Made by a program: the position numbers and the translations under genes
Shown: positions 23,721 through 36,510 of the stretch, in pieces
How positions within the stretch are numbered: the first letter of the stretch is position 1
Layout of the letters: each line of letters opens with the position of its first letter
Source of the DNA: Holothuria scabra
Taxonomy: Eukaryota > Echinodermata > Holothuroidea > Aspidochirotida > Holothuriidae
NCBI GenBank assembly: GCA_037179385.1
Contig: CM074187.1
Coordinates: 10,975,450-11,039,449 of the forward strand
DNA: 64,000 bases
Direction of reading: 5' to 3'
The notes under the pieces: model-generated
The model's input: the letters and a program-made list of their open reading frames with translations, nothing else
What the model was told of the DNA's origin: nothing
The model's database searches: none

Positions 23721-24462
23721 AACTTCCTATAGTTCAACTTTCTCGTTTTAGATTTTTATTTCAGTCACACGTACGTTCTATTACAAGATATCAAGGATAT
23801 AACAAACTGATTTAATTTCTTCATAGGAGAATAACTTTCAATAGGTTACGGAGAAAACAATCCAATTCGGTAAAGAATACAAAATGGTAGGCTAAGCTAA
23901 GCTACTTAAAAACAAATTTTTCCCGATTGGATAACTTGTTTGTTGTTATCTCCCTCTGAAATGTGTTAAAGGTGGTCTTATAACTTCTCTATGTTCAGGA
24001 AATAGCGACAACTTATTTGTATATAGTTGCATAAAAATATGTTTGCTTTCCTGTTATCATGGCAACTAGCTTTTAACTTAAGGAGACAGAGGAAACTGGG
24101 AATAACATGAAAACGAACATGACTCAGGGCTGGCTTCTAAAGGAAATAAGAAAGATCACCTGATCAACGCGCCGGTACTTAAAAGTACGATTTATAGTTC
24201 TTCTTTTTATTTCGAATTTTTCAACAGGGGGTGTCCTCCTGACGTAAAGCATTATGCTATTTTTTAATTGAATTAATTTGATATACTTGCGACTGTAACA
24301 GAAAAAAGCAACACTTATGACACAAGCGATTTCCTCAGCAGCAACGACTCCGTATAATACTATTTATCTCTTAAAAGAGTAATTGACAAGGTTCAGAAAG
24401 TTGTCAAGCATTGTTTATCACAAGTTTCTTTTAAGACTTCCTCCATGACATACAAGAGCTAG
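23721..24462. other. Gene-free stretch
   Basis: No gene or clear repeat; AT-rich sequence between the tandem duplication and the SINE. Confidence 0.4.
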
Positions 24463-24680
24463 TTAGCCAGTTTCCAACCTATTGGTTCAAGTCCAGCCGG
24501 CCACGGCCTTTTTCCAGTTTTGGCTCACTGGCTTCCTTTCCCTACTCCATTGCTTATACGGAGCACCACGCACAACGGCAGTAGATTCCATTTTTAGAGT
24601 CTTTGGTATGACTCGACCTGGGAATCGAACCCCTTTTGCATGAGAGGCAAATGCTCTACCGTTAGGTCAAACACGCGGTC
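24463..24680 (-). mobile_element. tRNA-derived SINE with target-site duplication
   Basis: Flanked by TGACATACAAGAGCTAG (24446-24462) and TGACATACAAGAGACTAG (24681-24698). The minus strand begins with a tRNA-like head: taacggtagagca (A-box-like), a stem-loop TTTGC-CTCTCAT-GCAAA and GGTTCGATTCC (B box). The body follows, with gccagtgagcc-aaaactgg and ggccggctggacttgaacc. The anticodon-like loop would read CTC, but the body marks this as a SINE, not a tRNA gene. Confidence 0.88.
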
Positions 24681-24698
24681 TGACATACAAGAGACTAG

Positions 24699-27600
24699 AA
24701 AAGATTCAATTTTGTTTCACTCCCAACTTCCTTTTTAGTTCTATTTCAGGATTTTTAGGAGATGTTTAAAACCGCAGCGTTAATATTCAGGAAGTACAGT
24801 AACATTGTTTGTAATGGTATATGGTAATGCTAGATCTTCACAAAAAAATATGAAAACATTTCAACCATATCAAATTTTATCTCAATGTTTTCAATTTTAG
24901 ATCGCATTTGGGAACCTTTGGATACGGTCAAATTCGTAGGCCTTTCGAATTTAACTCAAAGTAACATAATCCGCAGTGTGGTTTTAAACCAAACGGTCAG
25001 CAACTTCTGTCAGGGTACGTGACCACTAAAGAGGAATCTGTTGCGTTTTTTTAATACATTTATTTTTATTTTAGCGGTGGAGGGGGGGTTGCTTGATGTT
25101 TGCCAGGGCGAATGGTGGATTTTTCTCAATGCAAATTCCAAACGTCGCTCTCATTTGTACTGGAAATTAAATCCGTGTCCCGTCAGCAAAACGTAGCAAG
25201 TTTCGGCGTGAATCTATTGTCAACCCTAACACTTTTCCTGTAATAACTTTCTCGAATACGGCACAAAAAACTGGATAAAAAAGAAAACGTCTCCTCATTT
25301 TAGAATGATAATGTGCATAATTTTTACCAAGAATGAGTCAGTTGACAGCTCGAGCACCCTAAATTATCTGAACTGCACTGAACCAGAGTTACTTAATACT
25401 TATCTTTGAGGCGTTTTTTTTTTTAACTCAAATCAAGTCAAGTTGATTCTAACCTCGGTCACTCCTTTATTAAAAATATCCGTTTGTGACTCCTTTTGCA
25501 TCAACAATATTGTCTTGTTTTAAACATTTATCTCGTCGATCAGGCTGTGAAAGTTTGATAGGTTTATGGGCAATGAACTTACGAACTGTGAGTTCATAAT
25601 CTTGGATATTTATGTACGCCAATATCCGGGTAACTTAAGAGGGTCGTACTTAAGACGTCAAGTTGACAAACAGAGTAAGGGAAATGTTTTGTTATAATTT
25701 TATATCCTATTAATGAATGATTATTACTTTATGTGGCACGCCAGGAAACAAAAGATGTTAATTGGCGGCAGAATCAAAGAAAAACTTTATCCCTGAGAAT
25801 TCTGGAGTCATAAGATTGACGATGACGTGACTAATAGACCAATAAATACATCAATTTTCATTTCCGAAGCCGTGGAAGATATTTCTCTTCTAAGCAGAGT
25901 CTTCCTTTCCGTAGGTATTCCTATGTATATATATATATGTATATATTTATATATATAAGATATCTGAGTTGATGTTGGAGAACATTGACTCAATTTATCG
26001 ACGTCAAGTCAACCGGAAGTATGACTCAAACCTAGTTGACCATTTTTCTGACGAAGACTTTGTTAAAACACTATTTTAATCATCCATAATATGATGATAA
26101 TTAAATTAAGAGTAACGCACATGAGATCAATGAACCTGTGGTATCTGTCAATCAAATTGGCTAGGATACAATCACTGCTTACAGGATTTGCTACGAGGAG
26201 ATAGATATCTGGAGGGATAGTAATTTTCACCTTTAAAACGAAAATAATGTGGACTTATATGTTTTCGTAAAGAGTCAAAATCATTGTTTGACGTCATGTA
26301 TTGTCTTTTCGAAAGCAGATGCTATGAAAGGGAAAATTTGTCTCACCGTCGCACGATCGCACGACAGGCCAATAATGACACTGACGTAGGTCATGCGTTT
26401 GTGTTTCTTCAGTCTCCTCCCCCCCCCCCCCCCCTTGGTCGGTAAGTTGAGGGAAACCGTAATCAGTCTCATAGAAGGGAAACACGCATGACAGATCCGT
26501 GATAATAAAGTCTTAGGGTACAACCCGGTAGTTTTATTGAGGATCGGAGGTAGGCCTATGACTCCTTTGGTTCTAGAACTTCTTCAAGACTATATAGTTT
26601 TGTTTTTCATTGCATATAATTTTCTCCGTCATATTAAACATATCACATACATGTTCCACATGCTTTTTCGTCGCTGTGTTTGAGACTTATTCTCTACAGT
26701 TCACATGTTGACCTTCATGAACCTGGAATTGCTTGTATTAAATCTCCTCAAATCCCAGTTTGTCAATAGGGAGGGTTAAAGCGATTGTTTATTGTTTTGA
26801 TCTATTAGTGCCATGGTTAGAAGGATTAGCAGTTCGGTAAACGTTGCATTAAATTCCTATTTGCCTCTACAGTGGCAAATGAAATTCCCACATTCTCAAC
26901 TAAATTGATCTTAAAGCTGCAAATACACGTTACATTGAAATCTCACAAAAAACCCTTAAATTTAATCATTGATACTTTTTCTCTTAATCCTTTAAAGCAG
27001 TTTTCTCATGAAAATAACTAAATTTTCCGTAACGTATTTGCACGAGAGGCATAGATATTTGTACTTCTCATTCGTTCCACCTGAAAGATTTGCGTCATAT
27101 CTACTCCAATTAAGGTCAAAACGGTAGGGTAAAAAAAATTAGAAAACAAAATTTGCTGATCAATGTGAGGCAATGCCTCAACTCATTCTTGGTTCCGGAG
27201 ACTTGAATAAGATTCGAAAAATTCATAATTATGCTTATATATGGAGATCCACTAGTAGACCAAAAAAGATTGCCCTCCTTATTAGGGGCGATGCGCACTG
27301 TTTAACAAGAAATTTCCTAACTGGCTAACGATAACCATAATCCCTAACCTAATCTCTAGCCATAACAAAGCATACAATCGATACAATACAATCGCAACAA
27401 CCAATCAACAAACACCATGTTAAACAGTGCGCAACCCCCTAATTAACGTATTAGAAGTCAAACTTTTAACGTGGGCTTGTGTAATGTTAGGGAAATGACC
27501 TTAAATTCGAACAACAGATTGTATACTTATGACAGCTTTCTTTAGGCTAACCTACAAAATATCCATCAAATATCTCCACATATTTCTTTAAGATCTTTTA

Positions 27601-30600
27601 TCCGGAAAGGGGTTGTAAAAATGATATTAATCTTGTCCACTTTACTGAATATTCATCGGGAAATATTGATTTATAGATTGGTAGAGTGCAGTTTCGTTTC
27701 AGATTTTTTAAATTCAAAAAAAAAAAAAAAAAAAAAAACTTGCAAAAAGAAACTTAAAATTGCAAACTACGTATGGCGACACCCGTCCAACTACCTCCTT
27801 GCACGAGCGTCTCCTTATAATGAGAAACTGTAAGAAACTGTATCTCATTAAGGGTATTATTTTGTACTAACATCATTAATGCCCAGCTCAGTATGCATTC
27901 TTTTAACGACTTCGAGAACAGCAAGAAAAAGAATTGAAGCATAGGTATCAGTTTTATAAATCTTTTCTGCACTTCAGGTGGTTACTTATTCCCTTGATTT
28001 TAATAAGTTTACGAATCGTTAAGAGAAAAAGCAATGGATCTATTAGCTGAGGAAAACTTTTGATAAAATCCCATTCCGATTAGGCTCTGAACAGTTTCGT
28101 ATAGCCAAAACGGCGAGTTTTGATGTTTAATTTGAAAAGGTCTCATCCGTAATATTTTGAATCATTTAAGTAAACTTTGTAAAAGGTGTGTCCTGATGAT
28201 GGAGTTGTCGGACTTCTTTATTTTAGAGAGACCTACTCAGCTTTCTTCCTAAAGCAGTTCCTGCTTCTAATGGAAAACGAGTCTGGAATGAATATTCAAA
28301 CCGGTGGGAAGAGTTATTGATTAATCTTTGAATGGGAAAGACCTTAAGAACAGATGAATGTGCTAAGTCTTCTTCTTTTTGAAGTGAATAAGCCAGTTCA
28401 GAGTTGTTTCTGGGCAGGTGCTATGATGAGTTCAATACCCTATGACCTATGACCTGAGAGTCTTGTCACTCGCTATGCATAGGTTTGTGCACTGTGCGCT
28501 ATGCGTTACAATGGCAGCGGTGACTAATCTGAAGAGCGCGTACCCTGATAACCTTTGACCTTTAGAACAAAACAGTAACTCTAAACTGGCTTATTAATGG
28601 TTATGAATTAGCTGGAGTTAAGGTGTCTGTATATAGGGTAGGGGCTGCAAACCAGCTGGACTGGACCAGCTTCTCGTCAAGGACTAAGTGCAATGTACAA
28701 AAAGCAAGTTAACCCCTCTCACCCAACCCCCTTCAACTTAACCACAAGTAGACAGTGAACAGATAAGCAACCGAACAAGTAACAGTTTAAATTTCATTTA
28801 AAATGTCAGAGACTTTTTTCATCAAGTAGACTTGTTCTTAATTATCACATCGTTTATATTCATTGTTTTCCCGTTACTTTCTTTTAGTCATCAAAAAGGA
28901 ATGTCTTTCTGTGACTTACCGCGCTCAGCTCAAAAAACTACCGTATACGTTACATGCGCTCTTTATCTTCTAAACATGAATATGACGTGCAAAACTGGCA
29001 ATATAATAAGACATTTAGACCTCATGACATGTTAATAATCATCACTCGAATGAAAGCAAATAATCTGGAGAGCATCCTTGTCGACCCATCTTTCTCTTGA
29101 TATAATATTAAACCCATTGTCTTGTAGGCAAAACGTTTAAAATTTACTTTCTTTGGTAATAATATAAATCTTATTTCTGCCCTGCTTTGCTCCTTTTTTC
29201 ATTTAAGCTTATATCATGCTTAACCGTTTTACTATCAATCATCGGTTTTCTTAATTGGTCGTGGCTCTTTAAAGTTAGACACCGTCTACTTTATTGCGAC
29301 AAACTATCCGCTATTATATTTAATCAAGAGTGGCAACTCCCCGATTTAATAATGTCGGATAAAACTCTCATGAAGATTGTCGAAGGACTGGTCATTAAAT
29401 GCATCTCTGAATGTTCGTGTAGTCTCTAGATACCGAAATAAGAGTAGCAAACGTTTAAAGGATCCCTGGGGACGTCCTGTCACGTCCCGACCCAGGATGA
29501 GACCACGGCTTTTGTAAGAATCCTTAATAAATTACTCTTTGATATGAAGACTTTTTGGTGTCAGTATCGTAACAGGGCGAAGTGAAATCGATTTCTAAAT
29601 GCTTTTAGACGGTCCCTAAGTCTCCTAAAGATCGTTACAACCCCTAACCGCGACTCCTTACGAAATCTTCTCCAATGTCACAGCCTCTATTTCAGGCCTT
29701 TACTCTTATAAAAAGATTGTTAGAGTCCCAAAGGAACTAATGTCCCCAAAGGTTAAACTAAAATTCAACGAAAATCTCACCAATGGGGAACCTTCTATAG
29801 ACAGCAAACAAAATTAGGGCCTTTGAATTCTTTCAAATAGAATTATGTTTTATGTTTTAACGGTCTTCTCATACTTGCGAGAAAGATTTTGAATAAGACA
29901 TGCGACACTCGCTAATTAATTAATGAAGAATATTTTAAAATGGGATATCCCTTAAACTCGTCAATCCAAACTACAAATTTACCCGTAGTCTACATTAATT
30001 TTTAATTGGCACAGCTCTTTGAACTACATCAAGGAAAAAGGCGGAGTAGCTCATAGAACAATAGAAACAAATGTAGAATCGTCTTAAAGTCTCAATGTAG
30101 AAAGAAAAATGGATTCCAGGAGCGAATAGGGTACAGGACTTTTGCTACTTACATATACGAAGCAAGGTTAACTAAATTATTGTTTTTATCATTTTTGTAA
30201 TTCCTTAACTTATGATGCATGTCTCGTAGGCCTGCATCCACTAGAACAGTCGTAGAACAGGGGCCCCGTGATTTAAAAATAAACTACGTGCTGAGTGATG
30301 ATATTGCTCTACATATAGACAGTGTTTACACTGCTCCAAGCGGGAGTTGCCATTGTATCACCTCTCCGCTCCATGCATGTTTTGTCTCAGCAGGGAGTTG
30401 CCAGCTGGTTCAAGCTACGGCCCTGACAAGGTGGGATGCGTTAAAGCAAAAAGTAAGGCAAAGTAGGGTTTTCACAAAGGAAGCAGAATTAAGAGAAAGA
30501 TTCAAATGTGGAAGAAAGTAAGCGAAGGGATCAGTTCTGTTAATCCAACTTTTAAAAGTGTTTTTCCGGCCAAGCGTTTCAAGCTTTGCCATATCGACTG

Positions 30601-31207
30601 TCCAACTCTGGGACATTTAGACGCTCGATCGCTCTTTATTTATTAGCTAATACAAGAGAGCGAACTCAAAAATATTCTTTACTGGTAGCCGTCGTGTGAC
30701 CCTCTTAAAAAGACAATACAAATGGCATGCACATGCAACTTTTTGGTCAGTCTTATGCGCAAACCAGATGCCGAAACATTATATCGGACGCTATCAAACC
30801 GCTCAAGCCGCTTTGCTTCCTCCCTCGTGGGTTACAAATTTCTTATATCATAGTTTTAATGTGTGACACCATCAGTTGGCCTTACAAGAGACGCACATAT
30901 TAACTATGGAAAAATTTTATTTAATAAAAAATGACACTTTAGTGTAATAGGTGGATATTTTAACAACAACTTAAAATGAAAGCAATGTTATTGCTTAAAA
31001 ACTAATTTACCCGGCACGCTTCAAACGAACTAGTCACATACAATTGGCTAAGAACTGACTACTCCAACGTATTGTTCCCACAACAACTTTACATTGTCTG
31101 TGGAGACTACTTAAAAGCACTGGACATCATTGATTCTAATATCAAGAGAACTGTGGGCAACTTTGACTGAATCAGGGGTCTACCGTAGTTTCCTATAAGC
31201 CACCCTA
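24699..31207. other. Gene-free stretch
   Basis: No coding exon recognised. Minor contents: a family B MITE fragment near 24815-24895 (atggtaatgctagatct), an AT microsatellite (25923-25958), a CRE octamer at 26289-26296, a C tract near 26408-26424 and an A run at about 27717-27738. The frame at 30219-30521 is open for 100 codons but begins without clear context and has no family resemblance. Confidence 0.5.
25923..25958. repeat. AT microsatellite
   Basis: Imperfect (TA)n with interspersed TG and TT steps, about 36 bp. Confidence 0.85.
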
Positions 31208-31500
31208 TACTCTAAACTCATGGAGTGAATTGAGTCACTCTTCAGTAGAGCGGAAAATGTGAATTCACTCACTAAAGAGTGTTTATCCACTCCAAGAATT
31301 TTAAAACTCACTCCAAAAAGGGTGAAATTTCACTTTTTAACGAGTGCTACCAGGGAACATTCTTTTTAAGAGTCTCTGAGCGCACACTATTAAGAGGGAA
31401 ACTTCGCTCTTTTGGAGAGAATTTCTCTATTTTGGAGTGAACTTTTGAGCTTTCATACTTCTAAAGAGTGAAATTTCAGCCTTTGAATTTTTAGAGTGTA
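31208..31500. mobile_element. MITE with ACTCTAAA ends and GAGTGAAATTTCACTC-type internal repeats, copy 1
   Basis: Left end TACTCTAAACTC and right end TTTTTAGAGTGTA are inverted. The interior repeats AGAGTGAA and TTCACTC in both orientations. Part of it matches 36310-36510 (gaaacttcgctcttttggag versus gaaacttcgctcttttaag). Confidence 0.7.
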
Positions 31501-34500
31501 AAGAGGGCCTATTTGTCCCGTGCCGTCGAGTTGTGTTCCACGGTAATTCACAAGATGTATGGCGCTGTTGAGGTATTCTATTCCCGAGGGCCTTTGTTAA
31601 CAATGGTAATAAGACCTTGATTTACAGTTCTGAAATTCTGCTCCCATACATGTTGTCAAATATCATGGAAAGTCATAAGCGAAGGTTGGGCAAGTTGAAA
31701 CGCTTTTCTCTTTTGTGTGCTCTTGTGTATTTTTGAATTAATGTTTGCTTTCAAAAATGTTGCACCAGTTTGCTATTCAGACACACTTGAATTTGCAAAA
31801 ATTCTCAATGTCACCTCTCGTTAAGACATGTTAACACATTCACTCACTGGGATTGTGCGATCAAACATACGTCAATTCCTAGTGCTAAATAATGCCCCCC
31901 CCCCCCCCGGATAGACTAGGCCCTTAAGAAGGTGAATTAAGTTCGTAGAGATGACAAAACTGGAGAGATGCGCAATTTGATTTTTTTTGGGGGGGGGGGG
32001 GCGACTCGGTCTCTCCTATTTGCCCATTGACTAGATTAATGGTTACCATGAGTAAGATTCCCTTCTTGTTAAAGAGGCATGCATTTACTTGTACATTAAA
32101 ATTTGAGAAGTTAAATAAAAGACAATGCCTCTTTAAATTCTCAGAACGTGAGTTCAGTGTACTCATTTGACTCAAAAACTTCGATGTCAGAGATCATGTG
32201 ACCATACGTGAAATATCTAATACTGACCACATGATAACTCAGGCCAAGAAGAAGAGAAAGAACAATGATTGTCGAAAACTCGACATTTGTGAGTTATTCA
32301 AAAAATAGAAACATAAAATTGACCGTCAAATTATGTTTTGTTTTAAAGCTTTTAAAGACATGAGGTCATCTGCATCGTTAATTATCGAGAAGGAAGTCTT
32401 ACAAATTCGGAAGTAGAGCTGTTTTGTATTCTGCCCAAAATTTTTTAGGGTACCATTGAGACACAAACGCACGTCGACTTACTTAGTATTTACTGCACAT
32501 TACCGGAGGCAAACCTGTCTAGATTGAAAAGTGATCCAAACAGATTTAAACAGTAGTTCGAGAGCGTGCATCAGACAAATTTACATTTATGCACTTGCAC
32601 TCACCACGGCCCCCGTAGCGAGCGTGTAAATTTACTTTATGAAGGCATAAAGAGGTTTCCTAAAGAAAAAGTGTGTTTTTAGAGCTTCATAAAGCCAGAC
32701 AACAGAAATGTATGATTCTTGGTGGTACCGTCCAACGAACTTGTCCTTTCAATAAGCAAAGATTGTTGGGAAATCGTAAAATATTTCCAATTGCGAAGCC
32801 CTTACTGCTTTGATGTCGCCGACAAAGTAACAATATTGCATTTTATAGATACGTTTTGACGCCGATTCAAAGGTCACGGCTGTTACAATCGTCCAGTTGA
32901 AGATGAAATGCCCAGTCCAAAGAGTTCGAATGGCAGTTCATATCAAGGTTCATTCCTCCAAATATCTCTACAGTGCAGACATCATCTGTTTTCAACCTAA
33001 GAGTGTGCTTAATTAAAACAAAGGTCACAGTACCCTATCGTCATGTACGACAAATGGTAAAGTGGTAAATAATTAAATGCAATATAAACCAATACAACTA
33101 ATTTTAGAGAAAAGAAGAATATATTGATACTGAAAATTTGCCATCAATTTAATAGTCTCGGATAGACTTATAGGCACAAGAAGCATGCAAGTTTTGTTTT
33201 CAAATGACATGGCGAGGGAAACTGTGTTATAAAAGCTTCACGAAACTTTATGTAACTTTACATACAGGACAAAACATTTCCCCAAAAGGAGTAATTTACA
33301 ACAAAATACTTTGACCTCTAAAACATTTTAGACGAATTTTGACGAGGATAATCAAAAGTTCTACAGCATACATGCATGTTTGTCATTCAATATGTATTAT
33401 TAGCTTGTTATTTAACTGTCAATGGAGTCTCTGATCACCTTACTAAAAGTACAAAATGCTATCTCATTAATCACGTGTTACATACATCTTTCAGTCACGT
33501 GATATGTTGTGTAAGAGTGCGGCCGATTTAAAATTTCACAACAAAAGGAGGGAGTTGATCCAGTCACCCATTAATTGTCTTGAGACAAATGGTTTAATAG
33601 TATTATTTTATATTGTTTGTCTTATTTCAAAACAACTTTCTAAAATTTATAGTTCTCACAAAAATCCTTCACTTTTATCGTAAATTGCTGAGTGAGCTTG
33701 AGCATGCGAGGAAGAAGGGGATTTTCATCAATTTATTGGCCTTGCACCTTAATATTCTAAAAAGTTTCCTTTTAAAGGGAAAATGCAGTGGATAAGTAAA
33801 ATAGTAGACTTTCTTACTTCATGATTGGTTCTCGCGAATTATGGCATGTGTCAATAATGTTCACACTCAATTATGAAATTTACAAGCAGTAACTGCACGA
33901 ATTCACATGAATGTTCGATACCGGTATATTTCTTGAAATATCATGAGTGATACAGAGATACCGTACTTAAAAGAGTACCGGCAATGTAAAGAAATTTGTG
34001 GCATTTTGCTATTGCACTGTGGGGTGTTTGATTTCGCTCATTATAGGGAACTCTCTCTTCAATGATCACATTCATTAAAATGGCCAGTATGTCTTTCGAG
34101 CTTGTTCCTCTACCAAATGTTCTCTTCATATATATTTATACTAGCAATCAATTTTATTTCCTGTATCAGTAAGGCATTCGTTGCCAATCACATTTTGTTA
34201 CAAATTAAGCCATTAGCGCGTCTTCCTTTTCTGCTTAAACCTACCCGTTATAAGATGCCATTGGTGTCGGTATAAACAAATCCTATCAGCGCTTGCGTTT
34301 AGTGACTGTGAGCAGCCATAAGAGGGGTCCATCAGCCTTAAATCGCCTTCATTTATTGTCTAAATGTAATTTGAAGCCCCCGTTTACTGTCAAATTAAGG
34401 TAATTGATGTACAATTCAGTGTACAACTATCCATGATATGGGTAAGCAAGGAAATTGAAAGACTAAAGGTATATAATGGGCCCCAGTTATGTCTGACTAC

Positions 34501-36078
34501 AATCAGGCACTTGACTGTCCGGATTCGTCTATACAGCGTCCAACATGGCCCTATCCTTGAAACTTCTGTTAATCGTTTCAGTGGGTGATGTTAACAAAAT
34601 CTGATTCATGGTGTTTATTGTATTAATTTTCTTTTATAAATAATAACAATTACAATTCTCCCGACAACAGTCGATCCTAGTTTCGCTGTCTTTAACGGGT
34701 TGCCACATATAAGCAAACGATCGAAAAGATAGATAAATAGAATAATGTCTTCTTTCAGAAAGAAATAACTAATTTTAATATAGATATTTATATTATAATA
34801 GCCACAGTAAAAGGTTGATGACGTATAAACTATGATAAAGGAAGGAGTCTTTACATGAACTCGAATTCGCACACTGAAAGCAAAGATCTGAAACGTATAC
34901 GGATAAGGTCCTGTATCAAATCCTGGTATTATCAGGGAAAATATTTTCTTTTGTTTCTAGAGAAAAAGAAAGTAAGAATACTGATCAATCTAACTTGATC
35001 AGATGCCTTACCAAGTCGTGAACAAATTAGTTTGGATAGTTTTTTTCCCGTTATTTGCCTTCAGCTCATGCTGTGTTACCAAAGTTCATTAATACACGTT
35101 TTATATTTCAAAGGAACGGGCATCCACTTGGAGGGGGGAAACAGTTATGTCAGTGGTTGCTATTCGGGTCGTTTGTGCATTTTAAAGGGAGAGAACATTC
35201 GCTCTAAGTAATTCTAAAACCACCTGTCACTCACCAGATTGTTGCTGTTCTCAGTCGCAGATTACACTACAAGTTGGGGAATGTGACACTTCACAAAGTC
35301 AAATATACATTCGTTTTCATGATACGGATGAGTACATGAGCATCATCTGCCTATACAAAGCGTGTCGAATTTCATATTCTGCAGGCTGCATTATGTCTAC
35401 AGTAAAAGTCCACTGAATCCAGAACTGTCACGACGACTTAAAGTACACTTCATACAATGGGTCTATTTACAATGATCTGGTCATACAAAGCTGCACAAAT
35501 TTATAACGCACCAAATATGACGACCATCTACCTTTACAATAAAAAAAAAAAAACACGCAGGCAGCGAGAGACACAAAAATCTCTGTAAGTAGCCTACAGT
35601 TCTGGCTTCCAAATGAAATGTACTCTTTTCCTGAAATGTATTTGAACTACATTACGCGGGTCACTCTGAAATCCTTTACGTTAAACTTTGAAAGGCGTGC
35701 ATTTAGATATTCCTACCCCTACCCACACAAAATAAACGGTGTTGGCCGTGGCCGGATCTTCCATCCCACACAATTTTCCTAGGACACCCATGGAACTTAA
35801 AGATCTCTCAGACCTCATCCAGCAAAAATCAGAAAGGGAAAATGGAATTAACATTCCTGATTGAAAGTCTCCTCATACGAGTATGATTTTATTGGTATTC
35901 TTTACAAGAAGTGTCATTTATAAGGGAACTTTTGCTTGAACAGATCATAATATCAAGCCTCAATGCTTTGAGAAACTGAATATGAATGAAATAAAATAAA
36001 AAGAAAACTTGAAATGAGTCTTGCGCTGTTTTGCACATTTCGTCACCGTCCTGTAAGAGGGACGGCCTCTGCTCTACA
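31501..36078. other. Gene-free stretch
   Basis: No exon recognised. It holds a C tract (31892-31910) and a G tract (31988-32001) facing each other about 80 bp apart, CACGTG at 33472 and 33496, and the left end of a GCAGTC-family MITE from 33776 after TTAA at 33772-33775. Confidence 0.45.
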
Positions 36079-36260
36079 TAGTGGCGTAGTGGGGTGGTTT
36101 TGGGGGTTAGAACCCCACCCCCATGACCCAACCTTGCAATGCAAAAAATACCTAAAATACTGATTTTTCTCTGTATCCTTAGAATTTTCCCTCATGCCGT
36201 GCCCCAACCCCCCTATGACACCACAACATTCCCCATGACACAATCCTGGCTACGCGGCTG
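36079..36260. mobile_element. hAT-like MITE, GTGGCGTAG family, copy A
   Basis: Ends TAGTGGCGTAGT and GGCTACGCGGCTG are inverted; the interior is G/C-tract rich (tttgggggttagaaccccac). Related to 50299-50472 and 51976-52191. The flanks gctctaca and agtctaca are similar but offset, so the duplication is not secure. Confidence 0.65.
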
Positions 36261-36309
36261 CAGTCTACATCAGTTGTTGAGAGTTATGTCTGTCACATTT
36301 TTGCACACT

Positions 36310-36510
36310 TAAAGGTGTACATTCCAATTCACTCCAAGTAGAGTGGAATTTACTCTTTGACGAGATCACTATTTTCTAAGGGTTGTCCCTGTAGGTGCTC
36401 CATCAAGAGTGAAACTTCGCTCTTTTAAGTGATTCCAATCTTCTCTTGAATTGAAATTCCGCTCTTTTGGAGTGAATTTCACCGCTTCATCCTTCCAGCC
36501 AGTGAAATTT
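36310..36510. repeat. Partial copy of the GAGTGAAATTTCACTC repeat
   Basis: Contains TTCACTCC, AGAGTGGAATTTACTC, AGAGTGAAACTTCGCTCTTTT and GGAGTGAATTTCACC. Colinear with the middle of 31208-31500 but without the ACTCTAAAA ends. Confidence 0.6.

Noticed and set aside
24600..24680. tRNA-Glu-like gene on the minus strand
   Set aside because: The tRNA-like part is fused to a SINE body and flanked by a target duplication; the acceptor stem does not close.
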